From Funneliformis mosseae (Eukaryota > Glomeromycota > Glomeromycetes > Glomerales > Glomeraceae): a stretch of 14,982 bases of DNA. The stretch covers positions 1 to 14,982 of the forward strand of contig CAJVPP010002400.1 of assembly GCA_910592005.1 (NCBI GenBank), read 5' to 3'. The notes under the pieces were generated by a model. The model did no database searches. It was not told where the DNA came from and worked only from the letters and a program-made list of their open reading frames with translations. Numbering within the stretch: position 1 is the stretch's first letter; each line of letters opens with the position of its first letter. Shown piece by piece: positions 1 to 9,252 of the stretch. The translations under genes were made by a program, and so were the position numbers.

Positions 1-101
1 TAGCTAGTACTTAACATAGATTTATTTTCGATTTACTTTGTATTTCCTTATATATAAATTTAATAAAGTTACTGGCAGTATCACATTGAAAAAAAAAAAA
101 A
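1..101 (+). mobile_element. 3' end and poly-A tail of a second LINE copy, cut by the window edge
   Basis: Bases 1-88 match the reverse complement of 1046-1133 at about 81 of 88 positions, and 1046-1133 is the 3' end of the large minus-strand LINE. Directly after the matching part comes a run of 13 A (89-101), so this is the last 88 bases of the same LINE family in the opposite orientation, with its poly-A tail. The similarity starts at base 1 only because the window starts there; the rest of this copy should lie to the left. Its own target-site duplication would need the missing left end. The alternative reading, a DNA transposon with terminal inverted repeats spanning 1-1133, is less good because both arms end in poly-A on their inner side. 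Confidence 0.85.
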
Positions 102-1013
102 TCAATTTATAAATCTTTTCTTTGATTCCTTATTAATTCTAATTCATATTTTTTAATTTTAATTCCTATTTCTTTTTTCTTAGTGAATCTAATTTTTAGT
201 TCTAATTCCCTCTTTCATTATTTTATTTAATGATAAATTTATCCTAATAATACTTATATTAATAGACCTCTTTGATATATTAATACATTAATATATAAAA
301 TAATGAGTATTTCTTTGAAATATTAAATATTACTTAAGTATTTAATTTACATTTTACTTAATAATAAATCAGAATAAGAATTAAATAAACTAAAATTAAA
401 AATGAAAAATAAACTATAGGAAATAGAAAAATAATAATATAATGAAAAAAATACATGATTTATATAATTGTTAACTATAATAAAATAATTAAATAAAAGG
501 TCTAAAATATATTTTCAAAGAAAATGGAATAACTAAAAAATAAAATATAATAGAATAAAAAAAAAAACTTATAAAAAAAAAGAAATATCTTTAAGAATAA
601 ATTATTAATGAATTAGAATAAAAAAAATATAACAATTAGAAAAAATAAAACTAATTAAAGAACTAAGAAAGGAGTAAATTAAAAGAAAAGATATAGAAAT
701 AGAAAAGAAAATAATAATGAAAAAATATAAAAATAAAAATGAGAAAAGATAATTAAGTAATTGAGGAAAAATAAAAAAATACATTTAAAATAATTTTTAG
801 AAAGAAAAATTAATGAAGATATAAAAAATAATAATGAAGAATATGAAATATGATTCTTAGATAAATAAAAATTAATTTGTAAATAAATCCTCTTAATAGC
901 AAGTGGTAAAATACATTAAACAAGTATAGCACTTGATAAAGCTATTGAATTCACAATACTCTAATAGCTATTATTCTATTAAAGTATTTGAAAAGTTTTA
1001 AAAAGTAATGATT
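102..1013. other. AT-rich gene-free stretch between two LINE tails
   Basis: I see no reading frame, RNA gene or promoter here. The stretch is extremely AT-rich. From about 102 to 260 the + strand is rich in T with some C; from about 380 to 880 it is rich in A and G with very few C, giving Lys/Glu-type low-complexity reading only. It appears to be host DNA that received two LINE insertions tail to tail. Confidence 0.6.
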
Positions 1014-1029
1014 GATTTGATGCAGTTTT
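1014..1029. repeat. Target-site duplication of the LINE, 3' side
   Basis: The 16 bases gatttgatgcagtttt occur here and again at 8538-8553, exactly on the two sides of the LINE. The last four T run into the 18-base poly-T (1026-1043) that is the poly-A tail on the minus strand, so the border is ambiguous by about four bases. This is the footprint expected from target-primed reverse transcription. Confidence 0.85.
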
Positions 1030-1043
1030 TTTTTTTTTTTTTT

Positions 1044-1466
1044 AACGATGTGACACTGCTAGTAACTTTATTAAATTTATATAATAAGAAATACAAAGTA
1101 AATCGAAAATAAATCTATGCTAAGTACTAGCTATCTCCTGTAGTTATATTACAAACCTGTTTGAATTGACCTATCATCGTCTTTCCCCTCCATTAAATCC
1201 ACTAAGTGCATTCTTAATGAAAATTAACATCAGCAAGAAAAGATAAAGAAAGCATCAGTGCCTATCTAAAAATCCGAGAATGCGTAACCAAATTTATTCG
1301 CATAGTGTATCCAAATCTCCCAGTTGAAAGAGGGGCTTGTTAACTGTCTGTGGGGAAGGGGTAAACTGACACTTTGTTTCCGCTTATCTTGTTTGGTAAT
1401 GCCCATTGAGTGTTCTTTAGTGATCAATAGGTTGCAACGGTGTTTTCAGACGTCATCGTAGAGTTT
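1044..1466 (-). other. 3' UTR of the LINE
   Basis: This stretch of about 420 bases lies between the ORF2 stop and the poly-A tail. It is clearly less AT-rich than the flanking DNA apart from its last 90 bases, which are the part shared with the copy at 1-88. I see no convincing reading frame in it. Confidence 0.75.
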
Positions 1467-2159
1467 TTAGTGGAAGAGGAGCAGTGAGCATACAACGATG
1501 AAGAGGCATTGCTCTTTGTTACCAGTTATTTTAAGGACAAAATCTACTAGGGAGGATGGGATTCTGGAATGAATAATATCTGTGTAACCATTAGAAGCAT
1601 TAGAAGGTGATGCAAGAGTTGTGTTGAGAACGTCCTCTAGTTCAGCTTGATGCATTGTATATCTGGTTCTGTATGCAGCCTTTAGCTGGTCGGCAAAATC
1701 GTGTTTGGTAGCCAAGATCGTGTTTGTAATATCCGAAGAGTACGATAGACAAGTCCAGATATGGAAAGCAGTTTCAGTAGCGTCATTGCAGTCCACACAA
1801 GGCCAGTGCTCATATAAGTTAGGTCGTAAAATTGTAAGGCGTGACAGTGTAGGAAGTTTATCGATGAAGTTTTTAATAATAAATGATTTAAGCTTACATG
1901 AAGTAAAGGATGTGAAAAGGGATGAGGTGTTCATTGAAAAAAGTTTCCAGATGGAGAACCAATTGATAGATTTGTTAATAGTGAGTACTTTGAGTTCATC
2001 GTTCCTGTTCAAATCCAGAAAGTTACCAAAAGCTTTTGCAGCAAATAATTGCTTGAAAAAGCTTCTAATGGAGACCTCAATAGTAATATTATCAAAGCAA
2101 AATGAAAGATCTGACGAGGAAACATTATTAAGTAGCAGAGATAGAGGAGGTGTGTTGTG
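1467..2159 (-). other. C-terminal part of LINE ORF2 with a CCHC-type motif
   Basis: The part read from 2159 to the stop TAA at 1467-1469 is fully open. It contains KLPTLSRL followed by C-x2-C-x8-H-x3-C (about 1749-1799). A cysteine/histidine cluster at this place is common in LINE ORF2 proteins and probably binds nucleic acid; that role is inferred. The last part, with a hydrophobic tail, looks less typical, so the original stop may have lain elsewhere. Confidence 0.75.
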
Positions 2160-2632
2160 TCCTTCTTTGGCTAACTTATCCGCTATTTCATTGTAATGGT
2201 TACCAGCGTGTGCTTTGATTTTGTGAAGTGAAACTTAGAGGTTAAGGTGATCAATAATGTATCAGATCATATTCCAGATCGTGTAATTGGGAACTTATCA
2301 AACTTTCTCGGAGAAAAATGATTAGAAAACACATATTTGTTATAACCGTGAATTGTTGCCTGGCTATCCAAGTAGACGTCTACCATAGCATTGTTTGGGG
2401 ATACTATGAGGGTAGTGAGGAGAGCATACATTTCAGCACGCGTGAAGGAGGGCCAATTAGTGAGTGAGGCTTTGAAGGTAGAGAGATTGTTATCAGGGTG
2501 TAAGCAAATCCAACCGAGTCCCATTTTACAGTTTTCAGTCTGAGGTCCTATTAAGGAGCCATCTGTGTAGAATGTTAAGGCTGTTGCACTAATAAAGGTG
2601 GATTGTAATTGTTTAAGCTTGGGTGAGTGCAT
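2160..2632 (-). other. RNase H domain of LINE ORF2
   Basis: RNase H removes the RNA strand after reverse transcription. The catalytic set is visible: FYTDGSL (Asp at 2561-2563), RAEMYALL (Glu at 2432-2434), VYLDSQATI (Asp near 2366-2368), and NEIADKLAKEG (Asp at 2178-2180). The last motif is in a different frame from the first three; the frame change lies near 2285-2295, and stops TGA 2262-2264 and TAA 2235-2237 lie between. All four acidic residues remain. Confidence 0.88.
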
Positions 2633-3897
2633 TGATGGTTGGATAAGACGGTCAATGATATTATCAGTGAGCAGAATATTTAAAGGAGGGTCAATGTGTG
2701 GTTTGTGAAAAATCGTGTTAGTAATATAAGAAATTTCTCTGAAAGATTGTTTGAGTTAGTTCTTGACCGTATGTAATTGTTTAGGAGTGGTTTGAATTAA
2801 GTAGGCTATGGCATAGGGAATGCTAATAATGCAACGTCCGGATGGAACAGTCTGTCTACTAAGAGGGTAACCAGAGCATTTAGCTAACTGGCAACTATTG
2901 TTGTTATTGATGTTGTGGGTGAAATGGTAACGGATGAGATGGCTATTATTAGAGACGTCAGCTATTATTTTTCTGAAGGTAGGACCATTGAGTGTTGGGT
3001 CTCAGGTTGATACTATTTCTTTTGCTTGGCTATTTAAGGTAGGCGCTTGGAAGATGGTTTTGTAACATGATACAGGGGAAGCTAGTCTGAATTCTGGTTT
3101 GATCAATTTTTGTAAATGATTATCTAAAACTAGGTTTTCTAATCTATAAAAAAAATCAGATGAACCAAATTGTTTTGACTGGTGGTTGAAATCTCTGAGA
3201 AGAAAGTCAGAATTAGTAATTAAATGGTGACCTATGGGAGAGATTAGTTGATCTAAAAAATATAAGTTATGGTTAGTAAGAATCTTGTGATATCGATTCA
3301 GTAAACTACTAGAAAGAATTTTTATGATGGGTATAGTTCCTCCTATGATTTTATTCATAAGGAGGAGGAAAACATTAAGAGAGAGTTTTGATGATGAAGA
3401 ATTAATAAGGATGAGGGAGGCACCAATTAGGTTTTTATATGAATTTTTGTTGAAGGAATGTGGCCAAAAATTTAGGGGGATGTAGCGAGAACATTACTGG
3501 ACTGTAATTGGTAAAGTCGAATTAATGAGATGTTTTTGTAAAGGGATGAGTTATTAAATTGGTAAATAAGGGCAGTTGAAAGGGATTTAATTTGCAGTGA
3601 CCAAAGGTCATTTAGGTTATAGAAATGTTTGAAGTTTAAGAGAGTATTTGGGAGGGTGAAGGCGAATTTGTTTTTATGTTTAAACAATAAACGTATGGGA
3701 GCAAAAATTTTATAACATTCGTTTTTCGAAAGGGATGTCAGCTGCATACGATATTCTAGCAGGAGACACAGAACTATATTGATAATATACGAAAGTTGTT
3801 TATCTGTTAATGGTTTATATCTCATAGAGGTAACGAAACAGTTCACGTCAAACGTGAGTTATTTCTTGACAAATGATTGAGATCTCTGGCAGTTAAT
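2633..3897 (-). other. Connector between reverse transcriptase and RNase H in LINE ORF2
   Basis: This is a long stretch without recognisable catalytic motifs, as usual for the thumb and connector part of LINE proteins. It is readable in one frame to about 3475 (stop TAA at 3859-3861), then changes frame at a C run near 3474-3484 and continues to the RNase H domain with stops TGA at 3002-3004 and TAA at 2756-2758. The frame after 3474 is the same one used by the RNase H start, which supports continuous homology rather than separate genes. Confidence 0.7.
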
Positions 3898-5175
3898 CTA
3901 CATGCCTAAGAAACGTAATGATCCTTCTTCAGGAATAATGTCGATAGTGGTTGAACCAAATTTGATAGGAACAGGAAGGGCATCAACACAGCAGGTCATC
4001 AAAAGTTTCGATTTGTCTTTGTTGAGTGCAGATCTGGTAAGACTATAAAATTCATCAGCAACTAATAAAATTTCTTCTAGATCTTGTTTGGAACTAGCCA
4101 TCCAGTTAGTATCGTCCATGAAAGCGAGTGACGAAACGGAGGCTGATATAGTAGAGGTATTCATGGAAGCAATATCAGAGATCCAAGTATGATCAATTAT
4201 ATATTCTTTGTTAAGGGAGCCTACTTCACAGAGTAGGGGATCCAGGTAGATACACCACATTAGAGGTAAAATAACTTCGCCTTAGTCAATACCTATCTTG
4301 ACATCGTATAAGTCAATAGTTTCCTGTGCGGTAAATACAGCGTTTCTTCTCGAAGTAAAGAGGTTTATAATGAGTTCAGTAGCCAACTTAGGGACTTTGA
4401 TTCTGTTTAGGGCGAGACGCAGGTAGGATAAGTCTACACGATCGTAGGTTTTAGAAAGGTCTTGCATTAGAACCCAGATTTCTTTCTTGTTCTCGATAGC
4501 ATCCTCTAGTAACATATTGATAATTTTTATAGGTGGTTCCGTTGATCATCCTGGCAATCCAGCGAAGTTACCTCCCTTGAGAATGTTGTGATTGGCTAAG
4601 ATGCGGGAGAGTCAATTGGTAATGATCTTAACAAAACCTTTACGCGCAGTTTTGAGTAGCATTATGGGTCTAGTCTTGGTTATGTCACATTCCCATTCTA
4701 TGGGTTTGGGGATGGGATAAATGTGGGCAATTTTCCATTCGTTGAAGATGTCACCTATTGTGAAGCACATGCAGATAAGTTTCCAAAGAAGTCGCTGAAG
4801 CTTGTCTCCAAGGTGAGCAATCATTTCATTGGAGATGCCAGAGGGATCAGCTGCTTTATTGTTGGGAAGTGTTCTAAGGACAGCAAGCCATTCATCGTAA
4901 GTGGGAGGTTGCATAAGATTGGAATAATGTTGTTTATTGATATAGTCCTTTGGTTTATATTGTTTAGACCATCTGGGAGGCATAGGGTAAGCTGGAGTTG
5001 AGGGGACAACGAAGTTTTGGAAATGATTAATTGTCGCTTTCTTGATTTCCTCTGGTTCGATGGTGAAACGTTTGTCGCCTGAATTTTTGTCTGTGATAAG
5101 TAGTCGATCGAGTACAATGGATCGTTTCTTCCGATTTAAGATAGAGGCAATCATTTTAGAGGGGTCATCTTGCAA
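3898..5175 (-). other. Reverse transcriptase domain of LINE ORF2
   Basis: In order the region shows DPSGISNEM (near 4880), IYPIPKP and TRPIMLL (near 4670-4720), motif A as QDLSKTYDRVD (about 4430-4464, catalytic Asp present), motif B as a GEV-x-L-P-L-x-W segment with a stop just before its Gly (4282-4284, where other LINEs have Gln-Gly-Glu), and motif C as AFMDDTNW with the Asp pair at 4111-4116. FMDD replaces the usual F/YADD. Other stops are TGA at 4612-4614 and 4546-4548, and TAG at 3898-3900. The palm residues are intact; only the stops break it. The linker upstream (about 5176-5490) is Lys-rich with TGA at 5488-5490 and 5308-5310. Confidence 0.9.
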
Positions 5176-5495
5176 ATTGTCACATCGCTTATCTATAAAG
5201 GACTTGATAACTGATTCTTTCCTTTTATGTATTTCAATTTTTGCTATTGCTGATAAGGCTCTGTGAAGATCTTTAATTTTAATCTGTACATCTTTGATGT
5301 TATCAGGTCATAGAGCAGCAGGAAAGGAACATGTGGGAAGTTTCAATTCAATGATTAGCTTTTCCATACTGTTCTTTATATAGGACCATTCTGGAAGGTC
5401 AGGCCAGCAGTTTGTTCGTAAAATTGAGTCTTTGAAATGAAGCAGGAAGGAACCAATTTTCCTGGCTGCAAAAAATGAGGGGGTTGGTCAAGAGG

Positions 5496-6512
5496 TCATT
5501 TATCATTTTGTTGCGGGGAGATCCAAACTTGAGGTATAACGCATCTGTTAGCAGCTAGGATAGCAGCTTTAATTTCTACCCATAAGGTGTTTAAATTACA
5601 TCTGTTAGTTGGAAGGTTTAAGAGATGCTCCAGGTTGTGACATCTATAATGAAAATCAGTGTGCACAGCGAATTCATTCCATTTGGATGGGTTCATAGCT
5701 CTTAGATTAGGAACTTGTCTTTTGTTTTGTAAGGCACGACTTTGAGCACTGGATTGTATACGGCAATCAGAGAATACTGCGAAAATGATCTTATGGTCAG
5801 ACGAATAGAGGACTGGCTGTTCTAGGTATGAATAAAGAAATTCTGAAGTGAAATTAGGTGAAACAAAAATAGTGTCAATTCTTGAACTTCGTGAGCCTGA
5901 ATGATAAATAGATTGGGGTGTATCATGACAGACGTCATAAAGGTCTAGGAAGTTCAAGGTGAAGAGCCGTTTATAAAAGTCTATTTGCCGGTGCAAGGCT
6001 TTGCCAGTGTTAACCTGAGACCAGTAAGTATCGAGATTCGAGTTGAAGTCCCCTAAGATGACTGTTTTAAAATCTGCTCTGATGCTGTCTTGGATATGTT
6101 TAATGATTAGTTTGTATAGGTTGAGCCGTTCCATTTTTGTATCAGATTCAGTTGAAGCCTGTAAATAGACACAGAAGATGTGAAGTTTGGTTTGTCCAGA
6201 TAAATATAAGTCTATGTAGATAAAGCGATCATTATCCAGAAAGGCTTTTTGGATGTAAATAGCCTAGGATTCTTTAACGAGAATGCCAACTCCAGCATAT
6301 GGGTTTAGGCAGGTGCTCCAAAAAGAGGTGTACTCAGAATCATGTTTATGACGAAAGGATTGGTCAGATTTGTGTCGAGTTTCTGTGAAACCTACGAAAT
6401 CTGTGTTTAAGTTTGTAAATGTGTCGTAAATGAATTGGTTTTTGATTGGACATTAGAGTGAGTTAACATTATGAGTAGCAAAAGATATTATGGGTGTGAC
6501 TTTTGAATTAGT
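5496..6512 (-). other. APE-type endonuclease domain of LINE ORF2
   Basis: The apurinic/apyrimidinic-like endonuclease makes the target nick. In order I see ATHNVNSL (Asn, residues 38-45 counted from the ORF2 start), TET with the metal-binding Glu near residue 70, VILGDFNSNLD with the Asp-x-Asn pair, SRIDTIFVSP, and a C-terminal SDH. These are the expected catalytic positions and all are present. Two stops fall inside the domain: TAA at 6453-6455 right after NVNSL, and TAG at 6264-6266. The frame then ends in TGA at 5496-5498; reading continues in another frame into the linker. Confidence 0.9.
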
Positions 6513-6616
6513 TTGATTGTGGGTGAAATGTTTTATGTGTTTATTGTTGTAATTATTATTTATATCAGTATTTGTATTATTATTAATCATATTTGTGGGT
6601 TAGGTAATGGGTGAAG

Positions 6617-8361
6617 TTATTGTGGGGAGGAACCAAATGGTTTTTGCATCTGAGTCATAATTTCAAGCATTTGGGCATTAATGATCTGTAATTGCTTCTG
6701 TTGTTCAGCGATGACAGAGGCTTGTTCTTCAATGATTGCTTGCGTCTTAGGGTCAATAAGAATAGGTGACTTATTAATATTTTCATCTGAAGAGGAATTG
6801 GCAATACGAATTCTTTTTTGGAGGGTAGAGGTGAACGCAGATTGCTGCGTACTAGGTCCTTTATTCAGGGTGTTTGATAGAGAGGAGGGTGAAGTATAGA
6901 TGTTTGATTGGGCCTTTTCGAGCTTGGCAATACGAGTTTTGAGATCAGACATAGCTTTTTGCATACCCGTCAACATGCTGAGGATTCTGTCTAGTTTCTC
7001 ATTAGTCGTGTTATTGTTATTGTTAGGATTATAAGCTGAGTCATCAATCGAATGACCTGTAGGGCCTTTTTCTTTGGCTTTGCCTTTATCCGTTGCAGGT
7101 TTAATAATTTCTTTAGGAAGGGATGACTGGTTGTGGGTAGGTTAGCGATCGTTATTTCTTAAGATCAAGGATCTAGACCCTGCTGGTTTAAAACGATTGT
7201 ATAGTTTTTGGACAGAGGGAAGTTTGTAAATTGGAGTCTTAGGTTGATTAATGAGATCGTCATTAACTGAAGAAACGATTTGGGGGCATTTTATGACAAT
7301 GTGTTCTGGAGATCTACATTTATGACAACATCTCGCGTCAGCTAAACACCATTGAAGTTCGTTATCGCCAAATGCAAAAAATTGTTTAACGGCATTATTG
7401 AGGTCTGCCTCTGTTTCAAAATAAAAAACTGCAAAAGGTCGAGGTTTATAATTGTTTGAACGAGGGATGTAAAGGGCTTTAGCTTTAGTAGCTAAGATGA
7501 TATCTTGCAGATCCCTAGCAGAGGTATTGAAGGGCAAATTGGTAAGTCTCATTCTAAAAAGGTTACGTTGTTTAACTTGTTCTGGGATGAGACAGGCTGG
7601 GTATACTCGAACGCAATCGTTGTAGATAAAACGTGACCATTGAATATGGAAGAGATCGACACTTTTAGGATCTTCATAAGTGATGAAAGCTTGTTGCCAA
7701 AGGTCTCTGGTAAGCATTTGTACAGTAACTATCTTGCCGTATTTAGCAAATATATTGGTGAGCTGTTCCTTTTTGAGGTTAAGATGAATATCAGTAATAC
7801 GGATTGTGCGTTGAGGAAACTGCATATTTTCTTTGTATGTCGCATATTAAACCAGCTGGTTGATATCCAAATCGGGAAATTTTGCATTAAGGGCAGATTC
7901 CATAGATTGTTGATCATTGAAGTAGATCACGATCGACCGAATAAGGTTAACGTAGCGGACGTTAATCCTCCTGAACGCATCATCGAGAACGAAGTGAGCG
8001 TTAACAATTTTTGAAATAGTAGCAGTAGGAAGGTCCTTGGGGCTTTTGGGAATGGTGGCTGCGCAGGCAAATGGGTTGAACGAGTAATAACTGTGAAATC
8101 TTTGTTTTGATCCATCTCCATATTAGGATCGTCTTCTATAGGAAGGTATTCGTCCTTATCCAGGACATTAGGCAGAGTAGGAGTCAGTGGTTTGAAAAAG
8201 TTTTCGATAAAGACAGCGTCTGAAGCTGAGGAAGGGTCTAGTTATTCTCCAGAGCCAGAAGAGAAAGCAACTGGTGTTTTGAGAGTTTGTCGGTATTCTG
8301 TTAGGTTGAAACGGTGCTTGTTTTTCAATGACGCTTGCTTGTTTTGGTTTTTTCTGACCAT
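6617..8361 (-). pseudogene. LINE ORF1: RRM-like, zinc-knuckle, coiled-coil RNA-binding protein (broken)
   Basis: ORF1 proteins coat LINE RNA. I start at the ATG at 8359-8361, which opens the frame leading into the conserved part. The basic N-terminus begins MVRKNQNKQ and is followed by a Pro/Ser-rich and an acidic stretch. After a -1 type frame change at about 8044-8050 come three units: a first segment (about 7850-8040), an RRM-like fold beginning TIRITDIHL, and a second one beginning FRMRLTNLPF. A C-x2-C-x4-H-x4-C zinc knuckle lies at about 7286-7327. A Lys- and Asn-rich linker follows, then a coiled coil (LKTRIAKLEKAQ) and a Gln-rich heptad-like tail (EEQASVIAEQQKQLQ). Stops are TAA at 8242-8244, 7847-7849 and 7142-7144; each could derive from CAA. 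The part after 7142 is in frame with the part before it, so the coiled coil belongs to ORF1 and is not a separate gene. Confidence 0.88.
8044..8050 (-). promoter_or_regulatory. Slippery-type heptamer CCCAAAA at the ORF1 frame change
   Basis: On the minus strand the upstream ORF1 frame reads TTC CCA AAA GCC. The heptamer C-CCA-AAA fits the X-XXY-YYZ form for -1 ribosomal frameshifting and is in the right register. A -1 slip here enters exactly the frame of the RRM-like part. The simpler explanation is loss of one A from a run of five. Since ORF1 also has three plain stops, a working recoding signal in this copy is unlikely. Confidence 0.3.
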
Positions 8362-8537
8362 ATTGATTAAACGTAACTTCTAAAATAAACTCTTTCCTAG
8401 TTGTAAAAGTATGTTTGAGCTGTTGTAGAACTATAAGACTAACTAACGGAGTCAAAAATATAATAGAACTTTGAAAGTGAACGTTTTTATTTTCTTAGAC
8501 TTTATTTTCAAAAAGTGATTGATAGGAAAGAGTTCTC
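8362..8537 (-). other. 5' UTR of the LINE
   Basis: These 176 bases lie between the target-site duplication and the ORF1 start. The element begins GAGAACTCTTTCC on the minus strand. LINEs usually hold an internal promoter here; I see no motif I can name. Confidence 0.65.
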
Positions 8538-8553
8538 GATTTGATGCAGTTTT
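8538..8553. repeat. Target-site duplication of the LINE, 5' side
   Basis: This is the second copy of gatttgatgcagtttt, identical over 16 bases to 1014-1029. It touches the first base of the LINE. The AT-rich host sequence resumes immediately after it (actataaattc). Confidence 0.85.
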
Positions 8554-8686
8554 ACTATAAATTCTTTTTTTTAATATATAGATATTATTTTTAATATTTA
8601 GATTTATTAATTGCATGTATTTATTATATAGAAAAATCATATAAAAAAATCATGTTTTAGGATTAAAATTTAGATTCCAATTTAAT

Positions 8687-8852
8687 ATACTAGAAAGTTT
8701 ACTAAGAAAATTAAACTTTGAAAATTTTTTAACTAAAATTAAGGTATTATTATAATTTAATTTAGTAACATTAAAAATTAAAATGCAATAAAAATCAAAA
8801 TTTTATTAAAAAATTCTCAGAGCCTGATTTTTCTAGTAAACTTTCTATATAT
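8687..8852 (-). mobile_element. MITE-like element, copy A
   Basis: The ends form imperfect inverted repeats of about 45 bases: the left begins tactagaaagtttactaag and the right, reverse-complemented, begins tatagaaagtttactagaa; both continue to a CTxTGAxAATTTTTTAA block. The middle, reverse-complemented, contains gatttttattgcatttta and a TTAATGTTACTAAATTAAA-like block also found in the element at 10147-10307, so the two are copies of one family in opposite orientation. It has no coding capacity. Length (about 166 bases), AT richness and flanking TA suggest a non-autonomous DNA element; the superfamily is not known, though TA flanks would fit Tc1/mariner. Confidence 0.7.
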
Positions 8853-9252
8853 ATTTTCATATATTAATCATTATAATATAAAGTAAAAATCCTTTTTAAT
8901 AAAAATTTACTATAAAAATCAGTTTTTTTTAAAACTTAAACCTTTAATTAAAAAAAATAATATAAAAGGTTTGCTTTTTGATTTATCATACAATTTTTTT
9001 TTGTTATTTAAAACTTTCTTTAACAGTTTGTAAATTTTTGGTATTATATTTAAATTACAAGTTAAAATATATTGATTATGTAAAAAGTTATCAAAAAGTT
9101 AGCTAATCTAAAGTTCAATGATTTTGCAATATTCTTTTATTATTACTAATTATTTTTAATAAAAAAAAAATAATATATATAATATTTTTTTAATATAAAA
9201 GTATTTTTATTCATTATTTTTAACATGATACCAAAATATCAAAAAAAATAAT
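8853..9252. other. AT-rich stretch without a gene
   Basis: I see no supported reading frame or RNA gene. Near 8905-8925 the bases tttactataaaaatcag resemble the end of the MITE-like elements at 8687 and 10147, so a lone third end may be present, but I find no partner end. Confidence 0.5.

Larger units (their letters stand above)
1467..6590 (-). pseudogene. LINE ORF2: APE endonuclease, reverse transcriptase, RNase H, CCHC (broken)
   Basis: ORF2 would encode the enzyme that nicks the target and copies the LINE RNA there. I start it at the ATG at 6588-6590, 26 bases after ORF1, because the reading leads directly into the endonuclease N-terminus. About 1,700 codons follow in three pieces joined by frame changes near 5490-5500, 3474-3484 and 2285-2295. 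In-frame stops are TAA at 6453, 4282, 3859, 2756 and 2235; TAG at 6264 and 3898; TGA at 5488, 5308, 4612, 4546, 3002 and 2262 (lowest coordinate of each). Domain order is N-terminal endonuclease, linker, reverse transcriptase, connector, RNase H, and a cysteine/histidine motif near the C-terminus. Catalytic residues are largely kept, so the loss seems fairly recent or purely point-wise. Open stretches on the + strand inside this region are antisense shadows. Confidence 0.93.
1026..8537 (-). mobile_element. Nearly full-length LINE (non-LTR) retrotransposon, inactivated
   Basis: This is an element of about 7.5 kb read on the minus strand: 5' UTR (8362-8537), ORF1 (6617-8361), a 26-base gap, ORF2 (1467-6590), 3' UTR (1044-1466) and poly-A tail (1026-1043 as poly-T). 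A 16-bp duplication flanks it. Undoing the insertion puts the first nick after gcagtttt and before ac on the + strand, close to the TTTT/A preference known for L1-type endonucleases. Base composition rises sharply inside the element relative to its AT-rich flanks. ORF1 carries three in-frame stops and one frame change; ORF2 carries thirteen stops and three frame changes, so it cannot make its proteins in the standard code. Domain order (RRM and CCHC in ORF1; APE, RT, RNase H and a C-terminal CCHC in ORF2) fits L1/I/Tad-type elements; I do not assign a clade. A near relative lies at 1-101. Confidence 0.95.

Noticed and set aside
1..1133. DNA transposon or MITE with about 88-bp terminal inverted repeats
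   Set aside because: Each arm is followed on its inner side by poly-A in the LINE sense, the right arm is the 3' end of the coding LINE, and a 16-bp duplication links 1014-1029 with 8538-8553. The outer limit at base 1 is just the window edge.
1705..2196. Open frame of 163 codons on the + strand
   Set aside because: It is antisense to the RNase H and C-terminal part of ORF2, whose motifs are clear; no family features are seen in the + reading.
6617..6976. A separate small coiled-coil gene between the two LINE ORFs
   Set aside because: It is in the same frame as the zinc-knuckle part and separated from it only by one TAA at 7142-7144, with open reading between; it is the ORF1 C-terminus.
8168..8455. 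Open frame of 95 codons on the - strand at the LINE 5' end
   Set aside because: It overlaps the ORF1 start in another frame. The frame starting at 8361 continues with the same reading into the next ORF1 segment and is preferred.
8452..8640. Small Lys/Asn-rich frame on the - strand across the LINE border
   Set aside because: It crosses the target-site duplication and mixes host and element DNA; the composition is that of random AT-rich sequence.
8620..8686. Another MITE end (aaaaaaatcatgttttagga resembles the left end of copy B)
   Set aside because: The match is short and within A/T-rich sequence, and no second end or shared interior follows.
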